Positions 34,261 through 45,065 of a stretch of DNA of 62,442 nt are shown in pieces. The notes under the pieces are model-generated. The model had not been told where the DNA came from. It worked only from the letters and a program-made list of their open reading frames with translations, and made no database searches. Both the position numbers and the translations under genes were made by a program. Within the stretch, counting starts at the first letter, position 1, and each line of letters opens with the position of its first letter. This DNA is from Myxococcales bacterium (lineage in GTDB: Bacteria > Myxococcota_A > UBA796 > GCA-2862545): NCBI GenBank assembly GCA_019634415.1, contig JAHQVJ010000075.1:1-62442 (forward strand), in the 5' to 3' direction.

Positions 34261-34842
34261 TCACACCTCGTCTGAGCGCGGTGGCAACACCAGGCCGCGC
34301 TCACGGAGACGCGTGGCCGCCTGCTCGGAGCCCGTCTCGAGCCACTGCTGATACAGACGCATCAACACGTCGGGCTCCTCGTCCACCGTGGTCCGCACCT
34401 GCCTGAGCACCTGGACCGCCTGCCGAAAGCCACAGCTGAGCTCTTCGAACACGCGATCGAAGGCATTGGCGAACCAACGCTTGAAGACCTGATCCACCCG
34501 ATGGTAGGCGGCGGCCCCCATCTCGCAGTAGTACCGCGGCCCCACGGTGCCCCGGGTGAGGGACTCCTCGAAGTACCCCACCATGTACAGCGAGCGATCG
34601 CCCAGCTCTCGGTAGGTACGCGCTTGCTCGGCAGGAGGGGCACTCGCGGCCCGCGCATGCAGCTCCACGAGGGTCGATTCCCGAGGCCGAGGAGCATCGG
34701 TTCGGGCTCGGTCCACCAACAAGGCGGTCAGATAGAGGCCTGTGTCGTCGGACAGCTCGACGTCCAACGTGCCCCACGCATCCCGCACCCGGTCGTGGAA
34801 GTAGTCGAAAAGTGTGGTTTCACTTTCAATCGAGGACTTCAC
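34261..34842 (-). CDS. Conserved-type protein of unknown function
   Basis: A 193-residue soluble, mostly helical product. The GTG at 34842 follows a GGAGGAGGAAG ribosome-binding site. Recognisable but unassigned motifs are Y-Y-C-E-M-G-A-A-A-Y and Y-M-V-G-Y-F-E-E-S-L. It is divergent from groES across 149 bp and 94 nt upstream of rpoZ. I do not recognise a named domain. Confidence 0.7.
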   Translation of the reverse strand: MKSSIESETTLFDYFHDRVRDAWGTLDVELSDDTGLYLTALLVDRARTDAPRPRESTLVELHARAASAPPAEQARTYRELGDRSLYMVGYFEESLTRGTVGPRYYCEMGAAAYHRVDQVFKRWFANAFDRVFEELSCGFRQAVQVLRQVRTTVDEEPDVLMRLYQQWLETGSEQAATRLRERGLVLPPRSDEV

Positions 34843-34883
34843 GTGGCTTCCTCCTCCTCGCTCTTCGGATCGTTCCCCCCCAC

Positions 34884-34912
34884 TTGACGGCCTTCGGCGG
34901 CGTGCGTAGCAC
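34884..34912 (+). promoter_or_regulatory. Candidate groESL promoter
   Basis: TTGACG at 34884-34889 and TAGCAC at 34907-34912 are 17 nt apart, 79 nt before the groES start. The -35 box is good, the -10 weak (three of six). I looked for a CIRCE inverted repeat (TTAGCACTC-N9-GAGTGCTAA) and found only one imperfect half near 34906. Confidence 0.4.
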
Positions 34913-34991
34913 TGCTCGCCGGAGGCTCGACGCATCGAGCCAGTCCAAATCAGGGTAGCAGCGCGCGATTGCGCACCGCAAGGAGGATGGG

Positions 34992-37015
<2,024 letters not shown>

Positions 37016-37150
37016 GGACGGCTTCCAGCGGCCTACGACGCCGACAGCTTGCCCCAGCGCTCGTCGCGAGGTCGCTTCCTCGCTCGGGCCGGCGCTGTCG
37101 ACGCCGTATGCCAGCTGGAGCGACGCCCTTGCAGGCCCCGAGCACACGAC

Positions 37151-37179
37151 GCGGGCCACACCTTCACGGTGTGGCCCGC
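37151..37179. terminator. Perfect 12-bp hairpin between convergent groEL and TPR gene
   Basis: GCGGGCCACACC (37151-37162) pairs perfectly with GGTGTGGCCCGC (37168-37179) across a 5-nt loop. Located between convergent gene ends, it can act on either transcript. It has no strong T-run on the plus side; the minus side is also GC-rich, so it might need Rho or act mainly to block read-through. Confidence 0.7.
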
Positions 37180-37210
37180 ATCGCGGCTCGGGGCCTTGCT
37201 GTGTGTGGAT

Positions 37211-37879
37211 CTACTCGGGGGGCTGGCGGAGAGTGTCGGCGATGCCGGGAGCGGCGTAGACGGTGAGCAGCTTGTCGATGGTGTCCGTCAGGGCGGGGTC
37301 GGCGTAGAAGCGCTGCCAGTTGGGGAGCCCGGCGATGTGCTGGAAGCTGAAGCCACGCTGAAGCGCACGCTTGATGTGGCCCTCGAAGGTCGCAGCATCG
37401 CTCTGGTGAGCAGCGACCTCGGCCAACCGCCACGGGCCCAGCCAGCTGTTCTCCCCGTCCGCCAGCAGCTCGCTCACCCGCTCGAAGGCCTCGGTGGCCT
37501 TGTCGTAGCGGCCCCCCTTCAGGTAGAGCTCGCCGATGTCGTACCAGGCCGCACGGTGAGCGGGATCGAGGCGCAGGGCAGCCCGTAGCCTGCGGATGGC
37601 GGCGGCGTCCTCGCCGTCGTAGCGATGAGCCAGTCCAGCGAGGTACTCGAGGCCAGCATCCTCGAAGACCTGGTCGCGAAAGGCATCGATGTGCTCGAGG
37701 GCGGCCTTGGTGACGCCCTCCTGGCACATCACCACCTTCAGCTGAGGCTGCGGCGCACACCCCCGCGTGAGCAGCTCGTCCACCTCACGCCATCGCTGGC
37801 GGGCCAGCGCCTCGCGAAAATCGGGCAGCGGTACGGTGGCGGCTGCCACGTCGGCCCAGAGCCACAGCCACGCCATCAT
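37211..37879 (-). CDS. TPR protein with a very short exported N-terminus
   Basis: A 222-residue product; ATG 37879 overlaps the upstream TPR gene stop as ATGA. The N-terminus M-M-A-W-L-W-L-W-A-D-V-A-A-A is a very short Sec-type signal without basic residues. TPR-like helices follow, clearest in R-L-R-A-A-L-R-L-D-P-A-H-R and Y-L-K-G-G-R-Y-D-K-A-T-E-A. It has paired cysteines near residues 41 and 52 only. Likely periplasmic. It is co-translated with the larger zinc-finger TPR protein. Confidence 0.7.
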   Translation of the reverse strand: MMAWLWLWADVAAATVPLPDFREALARQRWREVDELLTRGCAPQPQLKVVMCQEGVTKAALEHIDAFRDQVFEDAGLEYLAGLAHRYDGEDAAAIRRLRAALRLDPAHRAAWYDIGELYLKGGRYDKATEAFERVSELLADGENSWLGPWRLAEVAAHQSDAATFEGHIKRALQRGFSFQHIAGLPNWQRFYADPALTDTIDKLLTVYAAPGIADTLRQPPE

Positions 37880-39963
37880 TGCAGTTCCTCCACGAACCGC
37901 TGCACGAGCAGCGACTCCTTGATGGCCAGCCCGTGGTCCACCACCTCTCGGCACAGGGCCACCTCACGGATCCGCACCATGCGATCCGTCTCGTGGACCG
38001 AGCGGCCCGACAAGGCACACACGACCCCTGCGTCGGTCACGACCTCGGAGGAGCGCTCGGCACCAGCGAGGCAACGATCGCACACCGCCGTGTCCGCCCC
38101 CACGAGCACCACCCAGACGGACTCGGGGCGTCGTCCACAGCAGGCGCATGCCACCAGCTCGTCCGACTCGGCCACCCGAACGCCCGCCTCGCCTCCCCCT
38201 CGCAGGGCCGCCCGTATGGCGTCGACCAGGTCGTCTGCGTCGTCGACCTCCCGCTGGCGCAGGGTGCGTGCTGCCTCGGCGTCGCCGAGCATCACCAAGG
38301 CGGCGCGAGCCGCATCCCCGAGCTCCGGATCGGCGCGCTGCGCCCACTGGGCCAGCAGATCCCGACTGGACGGGTTCTGATGGCAGGCGATGGACAACAG
38401 CAGGAGCGCCTGCCAGGCCCGAGCCGCTCGACGCTCCCGGTCGAGCTCGGCACGGCGTGGCCTCCCGCGGACGCCCGGCGCACGTCGCGCAGCCAGGGCA
38501 CGTCGGAGATCGGCCTCGTCGAGCTGAAGTCCGGCCACCAACAGGTTCTCCGGGAGCTGCCGAGCCAACGCCAGCACGTCGTGGCCTGCCCGCGGGGAGT
38601 AGGCCTCGCTTGGGGTGGAGAGCTGCCGCACGGCCACGCGCGCGCGCGTGGCGGACATGGCCTGGAGCGCGGCCTCCCACAGCTGGAACCGCAGTCCCTC
38701 GTCGGACGTGCGGAAGGCCGTGTCGAGGGCCGTGAAGACCGTCTCTTCCCCCGCGGCGTCCATCAACGCCTCGATCAGCACGTCGATGCGCTCACGGGTC
38801 GCCTGGCGGGGAGAGACGCCCGAGTCCGTTCTTCCGCTGACGGGGACCTTGTCGAACGCCCCCACCTCGGCCTTCAGCGCAGCCTGAAGCCACGGCACCG
38901 CCCCTCGCCTCACGTGCACGTCCACCAGCGCGCGAAAGGCGGGCGTGTGGTCGGGTGCGTCGGCCAGGATGCCCTTGAAGGTGCGCAACGCGTCGGCGTG
39001 CTCGCCTGCGTCTACCTGCACGTCCCCCAGCGTGCATCGCGCGTGTAAGTGACCAGGCACACGCTGAAGCGCAAGGCGACAGGCCTCCTGGGCACGCGAC
39101 AGCTCACCGAGCTCGAGGTGGGCCCGCGCGATCCGCACCTGAAGGGCGGCGACGTCGCCATCGGAGGCCCCCGTGGCGCCTCTCACGAACTTCCGCAGGT
39201 GGAGGATGGCGTTCTTGAACCGGCGCCGCTCGAAGTGGACGAGACCGGTGAGGAGCGGGACCTCGCGGCGATGCGCGGGATCGTCGCCGAACCGCGCGAG
39301 GATGCGCGTCGCATCGTCGAGGCGACCCAGGTGCACACAGGCACGCGCGACGTGGAACTCGAGGTCGCCGATCACACCGCGCGGCGGACTCAGCTGCACC
39401 GCGCGCACGGCGTGGTAGGCGCTGCGCAGCAGGGGCCGACCCGGAACCTCCTTCATCCGCTCCGGCCCTCCCGCCTGCTCGATCCAGCTCCACAGGGCCT
39501 GCGCCACCGACGCCTGCGGCTCCCAGGCGTCGGGCGCCCGCCGAGCGCTGATCTCGAACGCGCGAATGGCCCGCTCGAGGGACTCGGCGCGCACCCCGCC
39601 GTCCACCACGTCGGCCGAAGCGACGTGCCACTCCCCCTCGGCGAAGGCCAGATGGGCGGCATCGGCATCCACCGCACGGGCCTCCTCCAGGCGACCGCGG
39701 GCCTCCTGCAGACGACCGAGTCCCACCAGCGCAAGCGCCGCCAGCGTGAGCGCGTGGGCGTCGGAGCCGTCCACCTCGAGCACCGCTCGAGCCGAGGCGA
39801 GGCAGTGGCTGTGCGCCTCGGCACCGGCACCATGGTACCGCGCACGAGCCCAGTACATCGAGGCGGAGCGCACGTGGGCCTCGCGCTCGGCGACGGAGGC
39901 ATCTTGGGCCTCATCGACCGTCACCAGGCTCAGGTCGTGACGTTGGTGGACGAACATGCTCAT
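37876..39963 (-). CDS. TPR protein ending in two ClpX-type zinc-finger units
   Basis: A 695-residue soluble product from ATG 39963 (ATG 39957 is an alternative; neither has a strong ribosome-binding site). Residues about 40-370 contain TPR helices (L-A-A-L-A-L-V-G-L-G-R-L-Q-E-A-R, A-C-V-H-L-G-R-L-D-D-A-T). At 606-631 it has a C-A-C-C-x18-C-D-R-C element with the same 18-residue spacing as the ClpX zinc finger. A second unit at 649-674 keeps the spacing but has C-A-L-S and C-R-E-V, so half of its ligands are lost. It may be a scaffold feeding proteins to a protease or chaperone; that is an inference. Confidence 0.72.
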   Translation of the reverse strand: MSMFVHQRHDLSLVTVDEAQDASVAEREAHVRSASMYWARARYHGAGAEAHSHCLASARAVLEVDGSDAHALTLAALALVGLGRLQEARGRLEEARAVDADAAHLAFAEGEWHVASADVVDGGVRAESLERAIRAFEISARRAPDAWEPQASVAQALWSWIEQAGGPERMKEVPGRPLLRSAYHAVRAVQLSPPRGVIGDLEFHVARACVHLGRLDDATRILARFGDDPAHRREVPLLTGLVHFERRRFKNAILHLRKFVRGATGASDGDVAALQVRIARAHLELGELSRAQEACRLALQRVPGHLHARCTLGDVQVDAGEHADALRTFKGILADAPDHTPAFRALVDVHVRRGAVPWLQAALKAEVGAFDKVPVSGRTDSGVSPRQATRERIDVLIEALMDAAGEETVFTALDTAFRTSDEGLRFQLWEAALQAMSATRARVAVRQLSTPSEAYSPRAGHDVLALARQLPENLLVAGLQLDEADLRRALAARRAPGVRGRPRRAELDRERRAARAWQALLLLSIACHQNPSSRDLLAQWAQRADPELGDAARAALVMLGDAEAARTLRQREVDDADDLVDAIRAALRGGGEAGVRVAESDELVACACCGRRPESVWVVLVGADTAVCDRCLAGAERSSEVVTDAGVVCALSGRSVHETDRMVRIREVALCREVVDHGLAIKESLLVQRFVEELQ

Positions 39964-40041
39964 CGAGACGAGGGAGAATAGCCCGGGGAACGCGCCGCAG
40001 TTTCGATGGTCGGGGTAGGTTGCGCCACCCACGGAGTCTCC

Positions 40042-42726
40042 ATGGACGAGCTGGCCGCCACGGTACGCCGCAACACGGCCTCCACGTTGCTTCTACCCCT
40101 CTTCTTCCTCTCCGGCGCCACGGCGCTGGCGTACCAGACGCTGTGGGTCCGCGAGCTGCTGCTCGTCTTCGGCACCTCCACGTTCGCCATCAGCACCGTG
40201 CTCGCCGCCTTCATGGCGGGGCTGGCCATGGGTGGCTTCGCCATGGCGCGCTACGCCGACACCGTGCGCCGACCCCTGCAGGTGTACGGCCTGCTCGAGA
40301 TCGCCATCGGCGCCTACGCCCTGGTGTTTCCCATCCTCGTGAGGTGGCTGGCTCCGCTGTACCTGGACGCCTGGCGGGCGCTGGAGCCTGGCCCCATCAG
40401 CTTCGGCCTCATCCAGTTCGCGCTGGTGGGGGTGGCCTTGCTCGCCCCCACCGCGGCCATGGGAGCCACGCTCCCGCTGCTCGCGCGCTTCGCCACCCAG
40501 CGCCTGGGAGCAGCGGGCGACCGCGTGGGCACGCTGTACGCGGTCAACACCTTCGGAGCCGTGGTGGGCACGGCCCTGTGCGGCTTCGTCCTGCTCCCGG
40601 GGGTGGGCCGCTTCAACACCACCGTCATCGCAGCCCTGGCCAACCTCCTCCTGGGCGTGGGGGCGGTCGCCCTGTCGCGCTGGGCCGGTGGGCGCGAGAC
40701 GGAGGTGGCCGACGATCTGGAGGACCGCACGGTGGTGCTGCCGGCGCTGCTGCCGGTCTCGGTGGCCATCGGCCTGGCGGGCTTCTCGGCCCTCGTCTAC
40801 GAGGTGGCGTGGACGCGACTCCTGGGACTGATGCTCGGGGCGTCCACCTACACCTTCTCCATCATGCTGCTGGCGTTCCTCGTGGGGATCGCCGCGGGCG
40901 GCAAGATCGGAGGTCCCCTCGCCGACCGACTCCTGGCGGAGCGGGGCCAAGCCTCGGTGCTCTACGCGTTCGCCGCCATCGAGGTCGGCATCGCGGTGGT
41001 CTCCTACATCACCATGTACCTGTACCCCGAGCTGCCGTTCTTCTACGTCCGGCTCTTCGACGTGCTCGGCGCCGAGGACTCCCCGTCGGCGGTGTGGTGG
41101 GTGTCGATGGTGGTGGCCGCGGTGGTGATGACCCCGGCGGCGGTCCTGATGGGCGTGCACTTCCCCCTGGCGGTGCGGGCCGTGGTGGGCCGCGAGGATG
41201 CGCTGGGTGGCCCGGTGGGCATCATCTACGGCGCGAACACCCTGGGCGGAGTGTTCGGTGCCTTCCTCGCTGGCTTCGTGCTGCTCCCCAACCTGTGGGT
41301 CCAGGGCACCCTCTTCGTGGCAGCCATGGGGGAGGTGGTGGCGGCCGGCCTGCTGATCCTGTGGGCCTCGAACCAAGCGCCCGATCAACCACGCTGGCTG
41401 GTGGCTGCCCCCATCCCGCTGGTGGCCCTCGCGATCCTGCTCGGCGTCCGTCCTCCGTGGGACCCCATGATGATGACGGCGGGCATGTACCACTACGTGT
41501 CGCACTTCGAGGACCACAGTCGCGAAGGCATCATCGACTACAGCGTGGGAGACTACGAGCTGGTGTTCTACGAGGAGGGGCTGTCCACCGTGGTGACGGT
41601 GGCCCAGAACCTCGAGGAAGAGAACGTCTGGCTGGCGAACAACGGCAAGGTGGACGCCTCCACCTCCACCGACATGCCCACCCAGCTGCTGTGCAGCCTG
41701 CTGCCCATGCAGTTCGTCGACGATCCCGAGGACGTCCTGGTGATCGGCCTGGCGAGTGGCATCACCGCGGGCGCGGTGACGTTGGTGCCCGACGTGCAGC
41801 GACTCGACGTGGTGGAGCTGGAGCCCGCCATCGAGCGAGCGGCGCGCTACTTCGACGCCTACAACCACTCCGTGCTCGACGACCCTCGTCTGTCCCTCAT
41901 CCACAACGACGGTCGCAACCACGTGCTGCTCACGGAGCCAGGTACCTACGACGTCATCGTCAGCGAGCCGTCGAATCCGTGGATCTCCGGTGTGTCGAAC
42001 CTGTTCACGCGCGAGTTCCTCGAGATGGGCAAGCAGCGCCTGAAGCCGGGAGGCGTGTGGTCGCAGTGGGTGCAGATGTACGGCATGGGAGAGTCGGATC
42101 TCCGCACCCTCCTCAAGACGTTCGCCGCCGTGTACGACCACGTCATCGTCTACGCCACCATCGAAGACGCAGATCTGGTGCTGATCGGTGCCGATCATCC
42201 CCTCGTCCCCTCGGAGGAGCAGGCCGCCAAGCTGCTCGCGTGGCCAGACGTGGAGGAGCAGCTGTGGGACATCGGGATCGAGGAGCCGATCCAGATCGTC
42301 GCCATGTTCCAACTCGATCGACACGTGATGGTGGAGCTGGGGGAGGACTACCCCTACAACACCGACGACAACATGATCATCGAGTACTCAGCTCCCCTTC
42401 ACCTGCACCTCGACACCCAGGTGGACAACTTCGAGCTGCTCATGCAGAGCGCGGTCCTGCCGCCGACCCCCATCCGCACCGATCCCGAGGGCCTCGCGCG
42501 CCTCGCACGGGCCTACAACGAGCGCGAGTCCGTGGTGCGGGCGGTGTCCACCATGGCGGAGTCCCTCAAGCGCACCTCGGACCCTGAGCTGAAGGCGGAG
42601 CGCCTCGCTGAGGCAGATGCCTGGCAGCAAGCCCTCGAGGAGCAGCTAGCGGAGCTGGAAGAGGAGGCGGAGGAAGAAGAAGACGGGGACGCGGAGAAGG
42701 TGGAGATGCCCGCAGACGGAGAGTGA
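40042..42726 (+). CDS. Fused MFS-type membrane / spermidine-synthase-like protein
   Basis: An 894-residue product; ATG 40042 follows a GGAG ribosome-binding site. The first roughly 460 residues carry about 11-13 hydrophobic helices, arranged as a polyamine-synthase-associated transporter-like region (L-A-Y-Q-T-L-W-V-R-E-L, G-T-L-Y-A-V-N-T-F-G-A, and again G-A-N-T-L-G-G-V). The C-terminal half is a Rossmann-type aminopropyltransferase-like domain with V-L-V-I-G-L-A-S-G-I-T-A-G-A and D-V-I-V-S-E-P-S-N-P-W. Fusions of this kind are known, but the catalytic acceptor residues are not certain, so activity is unclear. The last 40 residues are a run of Glu/Asp. Confidence 0.82.
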   Translation: MDELAATVRRNTASTLLLPLFFLSGATALAYQTLWVRELLLVFGTSTFAISTVLAAFMAGLAMGGFAMARYADTVRRPLQVYGLLEIAIGAYALVFPILVRWLAPLYLDAWRALEPGPISFGLIQFALVGVALLAPTAAMGATLPLLARFATQRLGAAGDRVGTLYAVNTFGAVVGTALCGFVLLPGVGRFNTTVIAALANLLLGVGAVALSRWAGGRETEVADDLEDRTVVLPALLPVSVAIGLAGFSALVYEVAWTRLLGLMLGASTYTFSIMLLAFLVGIAAGGKIGGPLADRLLAERGQASVLYAFAAIEVGIAVVSYITMYLYPELPFFYVRLFDVLGAEDSPSAVWWVSMVVAAVVMTPAAVLMGVHFPLAVRAVVGREDALGGPVGIIYGANTLGGVFGAFLAGFVLLPNLWVQGTLFVAAMGEVVAAGLLILWASNQAPDQPRWLVAAPIPLVALAILLGVRPPWDPMMMTAGMYHYVSHFEDHSREGIIDYSVGDYELVFYEEGLSTVVTVAQNLEEENVWLANNGKVDASTSTDMPTQLLCSLLPMQFVDDPEDVLVIGLASGITAGAVTLVPDVQRLDVVELEPAIERAARYFDAYNHSVLDDPRLSLIHNDGRNHVLLTEPGTYDVIVSEPSNPWISGVSNLFTREFLEMGKQRLKPGGVWSQWVQMYGMGESDLRTLLKTFAAVYDHVIVYATIEDADLVLIGADHPLVPSEEQAAKLLAWPDVEEQLWDIGIEEPIQIVAMFQLDRHVMVELGEDYPYNTDDNMIIEYSAPLHLHLDTQVDNFELLMQSAVLPPTPIRTDPEGLARLARAYNERESVVRAVSTMAESLKRTSDPELKAERLAEADAWQQALEEQLAELEEEAEEEEDGDAEKVEMPADGE

Positions 42727-42738
42727 GACTTCCCCAGC

Positions 42739-43560
42739 CTACGCCTCCACCTCGACGGACGACGGCTCGTCCTCGTCGTCCATGCCCATGGCCTCGTACA
42801 GCTCGTCGATCAGCAGCGCCTTGGACAGGCGCCGATGCCAGATGGCGGTCACGATGCCGTCCACCAGACCCAGCGTGAGGTACAGCGCTCCCCCCACGCC
42901 CCACCACATGGAGGGATCGAGGACCACGCCACCGAGCAGGCAGGCGGCGAGCCCCAGCGCCAGCAAGGTGCGGGCTCGCGGGTTGTTGCGCAGGTCCTTG
43001 AAGTTGCGGAAGGGCACGCTGGACACCATCAGCCAGCCCAGGCCCATCATCAGCGCCGCCACCGTCCAGGCCGGGATGACCCAGGCCGCCCCATAGCCGT
43101 TGGCCACCCACACCAACGTGACCAGGGAGCCCCCCGCCATCGTGGTGGTGAGCCCCTGCCCGTGGCCCGACAGCGGCCAGGCTCGGTCGGTGGCGTCGAC
43201 GTTGAACCGGGCCAGGCGGAACGCCGCACACAGCACGAACCAGAAGGTGGCGATCACCCCGATCAAGCCGAGGTCCTTGAGTACCCAGGCCCAGGCCACC
43301 AGCGCCGGCGCGACCCCGAAGCCGACGATGTCGGCGATGCTGTCGAGCTGCACGCCGAAGTCGGAGAAGCGGTTGGTGAGCCGCGCGACGCGGCCGTCCA
43401 GCAGGTCGAAGATCCCCCCGAAGATCACCAACACACAGGCCTGCGACAACACGTCGCTCGTGATCTCGGGCGCACCCAGGACGAGCGCCAACGCGTAGAC
43501 GCTGCAGAACAGGCTCGCCGCGGTGAACCAATTGGGTGGATTCAGGAAATGGCCGATCAC
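42739..43560 (-). CDS. pssA: CDP-diacylglycerol-serine O-phosphatidyltransferase
   Basis: A 273-residue product from GTG 43560 (an upstream in-frame GTG at 43641 would add 27 basic residues). The CDP-alcohol phosphotransferase signature D-G-x2-A-R-x8-G-x3-D-x3-D is intact around residues 57-80. About seven hydrophobic helices follow. It makes phosphatidylserine, the precursor of phosphatidylethanolamine. The acidic tail (D-D-E-D-E-P-S-S) is unusual. It is 12 nt from the convergent fused transporter gene. Confidence 0.85.
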   Translation of the reverse strand: MIGHFLNPPNWFTAASLFCSVYALALVLGAPEITSDVLSQACVLVIFGGIFDLLDGRVARLTNRFSDFGVQLDSIADIVGFGVAPALVAWAWVLKDLGLIGVIATFWFVLCAAFRLARFNVDATDRAWPLSGHGQGLTTTMAGGSLVTLVWVANGYGAAWVIPAWTVAALMMGLGWLMVSSVPFRNFKDLRNNPRARTLLALGLAACLLGGVVLDPSMWWGVGGALYLTLGLVDGIVTAIWHRRLSKALLIDELYEAMGMDDEDEPSSVEVEA

Positions 43561-43743
43561 GCCCGCGCCCCCTCGCGCTCGGGGTCGGGCCGTACGAAGG
43601 GCCCCCGAGCACCATTGTTCAGCAAAGGTCGCAATTAACACATCGGCTCGTCACACTGGCCACCAGCCCTCCTGGGTACACCATCGCTCCACCTCGTAAG
43701 CTGCACCACAGCCACCCTCGATCGGCTGCGGTACCCTCGTGGT

Positions 43744-44430
43744 GTGGGCATCGAACCGTTCCTCCTCATCTTCATCGTGGCCGGGATGTTCCTGGTGCAA
43801 GCGGCTCGAGCGCTGCGCGAGGCCCTGATGGACCGGCTGCAGTTCAGCCTGGAGACGGGTCGGGAGGTGAAGGCGCTGGCGCTTCGGACCCACATGCATC
43901 GCACCGCGGGCAGCGACCACTGGCGGGCTGGAGCAGCGGACGACGACGTCGAGCTGGTCTACGCCCCCTTCCCCGCCCTGCGGATCCGGCAGCTGGTGAC
44001 CCAGGCCACCGGGGTTCGGCCGCCACTGCTCAGCCGCCACCTGGCATGGCTGGCCCCCTCGGTGTTGGTGCTGGTGCGCTTCCCTGCCCCCCTGCTGAAG
44101 GCGCACACACCGCTCCGCATTGCCTCCTCGTCCACCGCCGTGCCCGACGCCGACCGCGTCCAGCTGCACAACGTGGTCCTCGATCAGGTGCTGCGCGTCC
44201 GGACCGAGGCGCCCGACGAGGTGCGTCGGCTGCTCTCCGATCGCGCCGTGCACGAGCCGCTGCTGGAGCTCCTCGCCACCCACCCCATGTCGGTGGTGAC
44301 GGAGCAGGTGGTGGCGCTGTGGTGCACGCGTGCCGTGGCCGACCCCGAGCCGCTGGTCACCCTCGCGGTGGAGGTCGCCCACGCCCTGCGCCAGGCCACC
44401 CAGCCACAGCAGACCACGGCCCAAAGCTGA
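43744..44430 (+). CDS. Single-helix membrane protein of unknown function
   Basis: A 228-residue product (GTG start at 43744) with an N-terminal membrane helix (about 5-22) and a cytoplasmic remainder with helical segments. It lies 44 nt before a second membrane protein that is coupled to aspartokinase. No known domain. Conserved-type W and R content suggests a real protein. Confidence 0.6.
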   Translation: MGIEPFLLIFIVAGMFLVQAARALREALMDRLQFSLETGREVKALALRTHMHRTAGSDHWRAGAADDDVELVYAPFPALRIRQLVTQATGVRPPLLSRHLAWLAPSVLVLVRFPAPLLKAHTPLRIASSSTAVPDADRVQLHNVVLDQVLRVRTEAPDEVRRLLSDRAVHEPLLELLATHPMSVVTEQVVALWCTRAVADPEPLVTLAVEVAHALRQATQPQQTTAQS

Positions 44431-44474
44431 CCGAGACAGCGATCCCAGCCGCTGGTGGTGATAGACGCCCACTC

Positions 44475-45065
44475 ATGGCCCGCGACGAATCCCCCGACGG
44501 GGCGGTCATCGAGCAGATGCTGCACGTGAGCTACACCGCCGACGGCATGCGGTGCGAGCTCCCGGGTCCCGGATCCGTGGGTCCGGCGGCCCTGCTCGCC
44601 ACGGCCATGGCCAGCATGCTGTCGGTGGTGGTGTTCCGCATGTGGGCCGTGTACCTCGTGCTGATGGGACTCGGGCTGCTGGCCGTCGGCGCCGAGTGGT
44701 CCCGCCGCTCGCTCATGCCACGGGTGCTGCGGATCGACGGCGACGAGCTGAAGCTGGTGCACCTCGAGGGGCAGGTGCTCGCCCGAGTGGACCTGTCCAC
44801 CGTGCACGCCGTGTCCCTCGCTCCCATGGCCGTGCAGCTGCACCGGATCCGCCCCCACGAAGACACCCGGATCCGCAGCTTCCTGGGGAGGCGGGAGCTG
44901 CAGTGGCTCGTGGATCGGATCGCCGAGGCGGCCCGGCTCGTGCACCGAGCGCGCGGCGAGCTCGAGCGACCCGAGCACGTCGAGGCACGCCGACGCCTCG
45001 ACCAGCTCAGGACCAGCTCCGAGTCCCAAGCGCCCCCCCACCCCGACGGGAAGGCAGACCACTAG
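44475..45065 (+). CDS. Two-helix membrane protein coupled to aspartokinase
   Basis: A 196-residue product; ATG 44475. Two hydrophobic segments at about 37-55 and 57-72 form a hairpin, followed by a soluble part with H-L-E-G-Q-V-L-A-R-V-D-L and a basic end. This plan resembles bPH/DUF-type small membrane proteins, but I cannot name the family. Its TAG shares its final G with the GTG of aspartokinase (TAGTG). Confidence 0.6.
   Translation: MARDESPDGAVIEQMLHVSYTADGMRCELPGPGSVGPAALLATAMASMLSVVVFRMWAVYLVLMGLGLLAVGAEWSRRSLMPRVLRIDGDELKLVHLEGQVLARVDLSTVHAVSLAPMAVQLHRIRPHEDTRIRSFLGRRELQWLVDRIAEAARLVHRARGELERPEHVEARRRLDQLRTSSESQAPPHPDGKADH

Noticed and set aside
40093..42324. Long open frame antisense to the fused transporter gene
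   Set aside because: His/Gln-rich shadow frame with no domain; the sense frame has clear membrane and Rossmann motifs.
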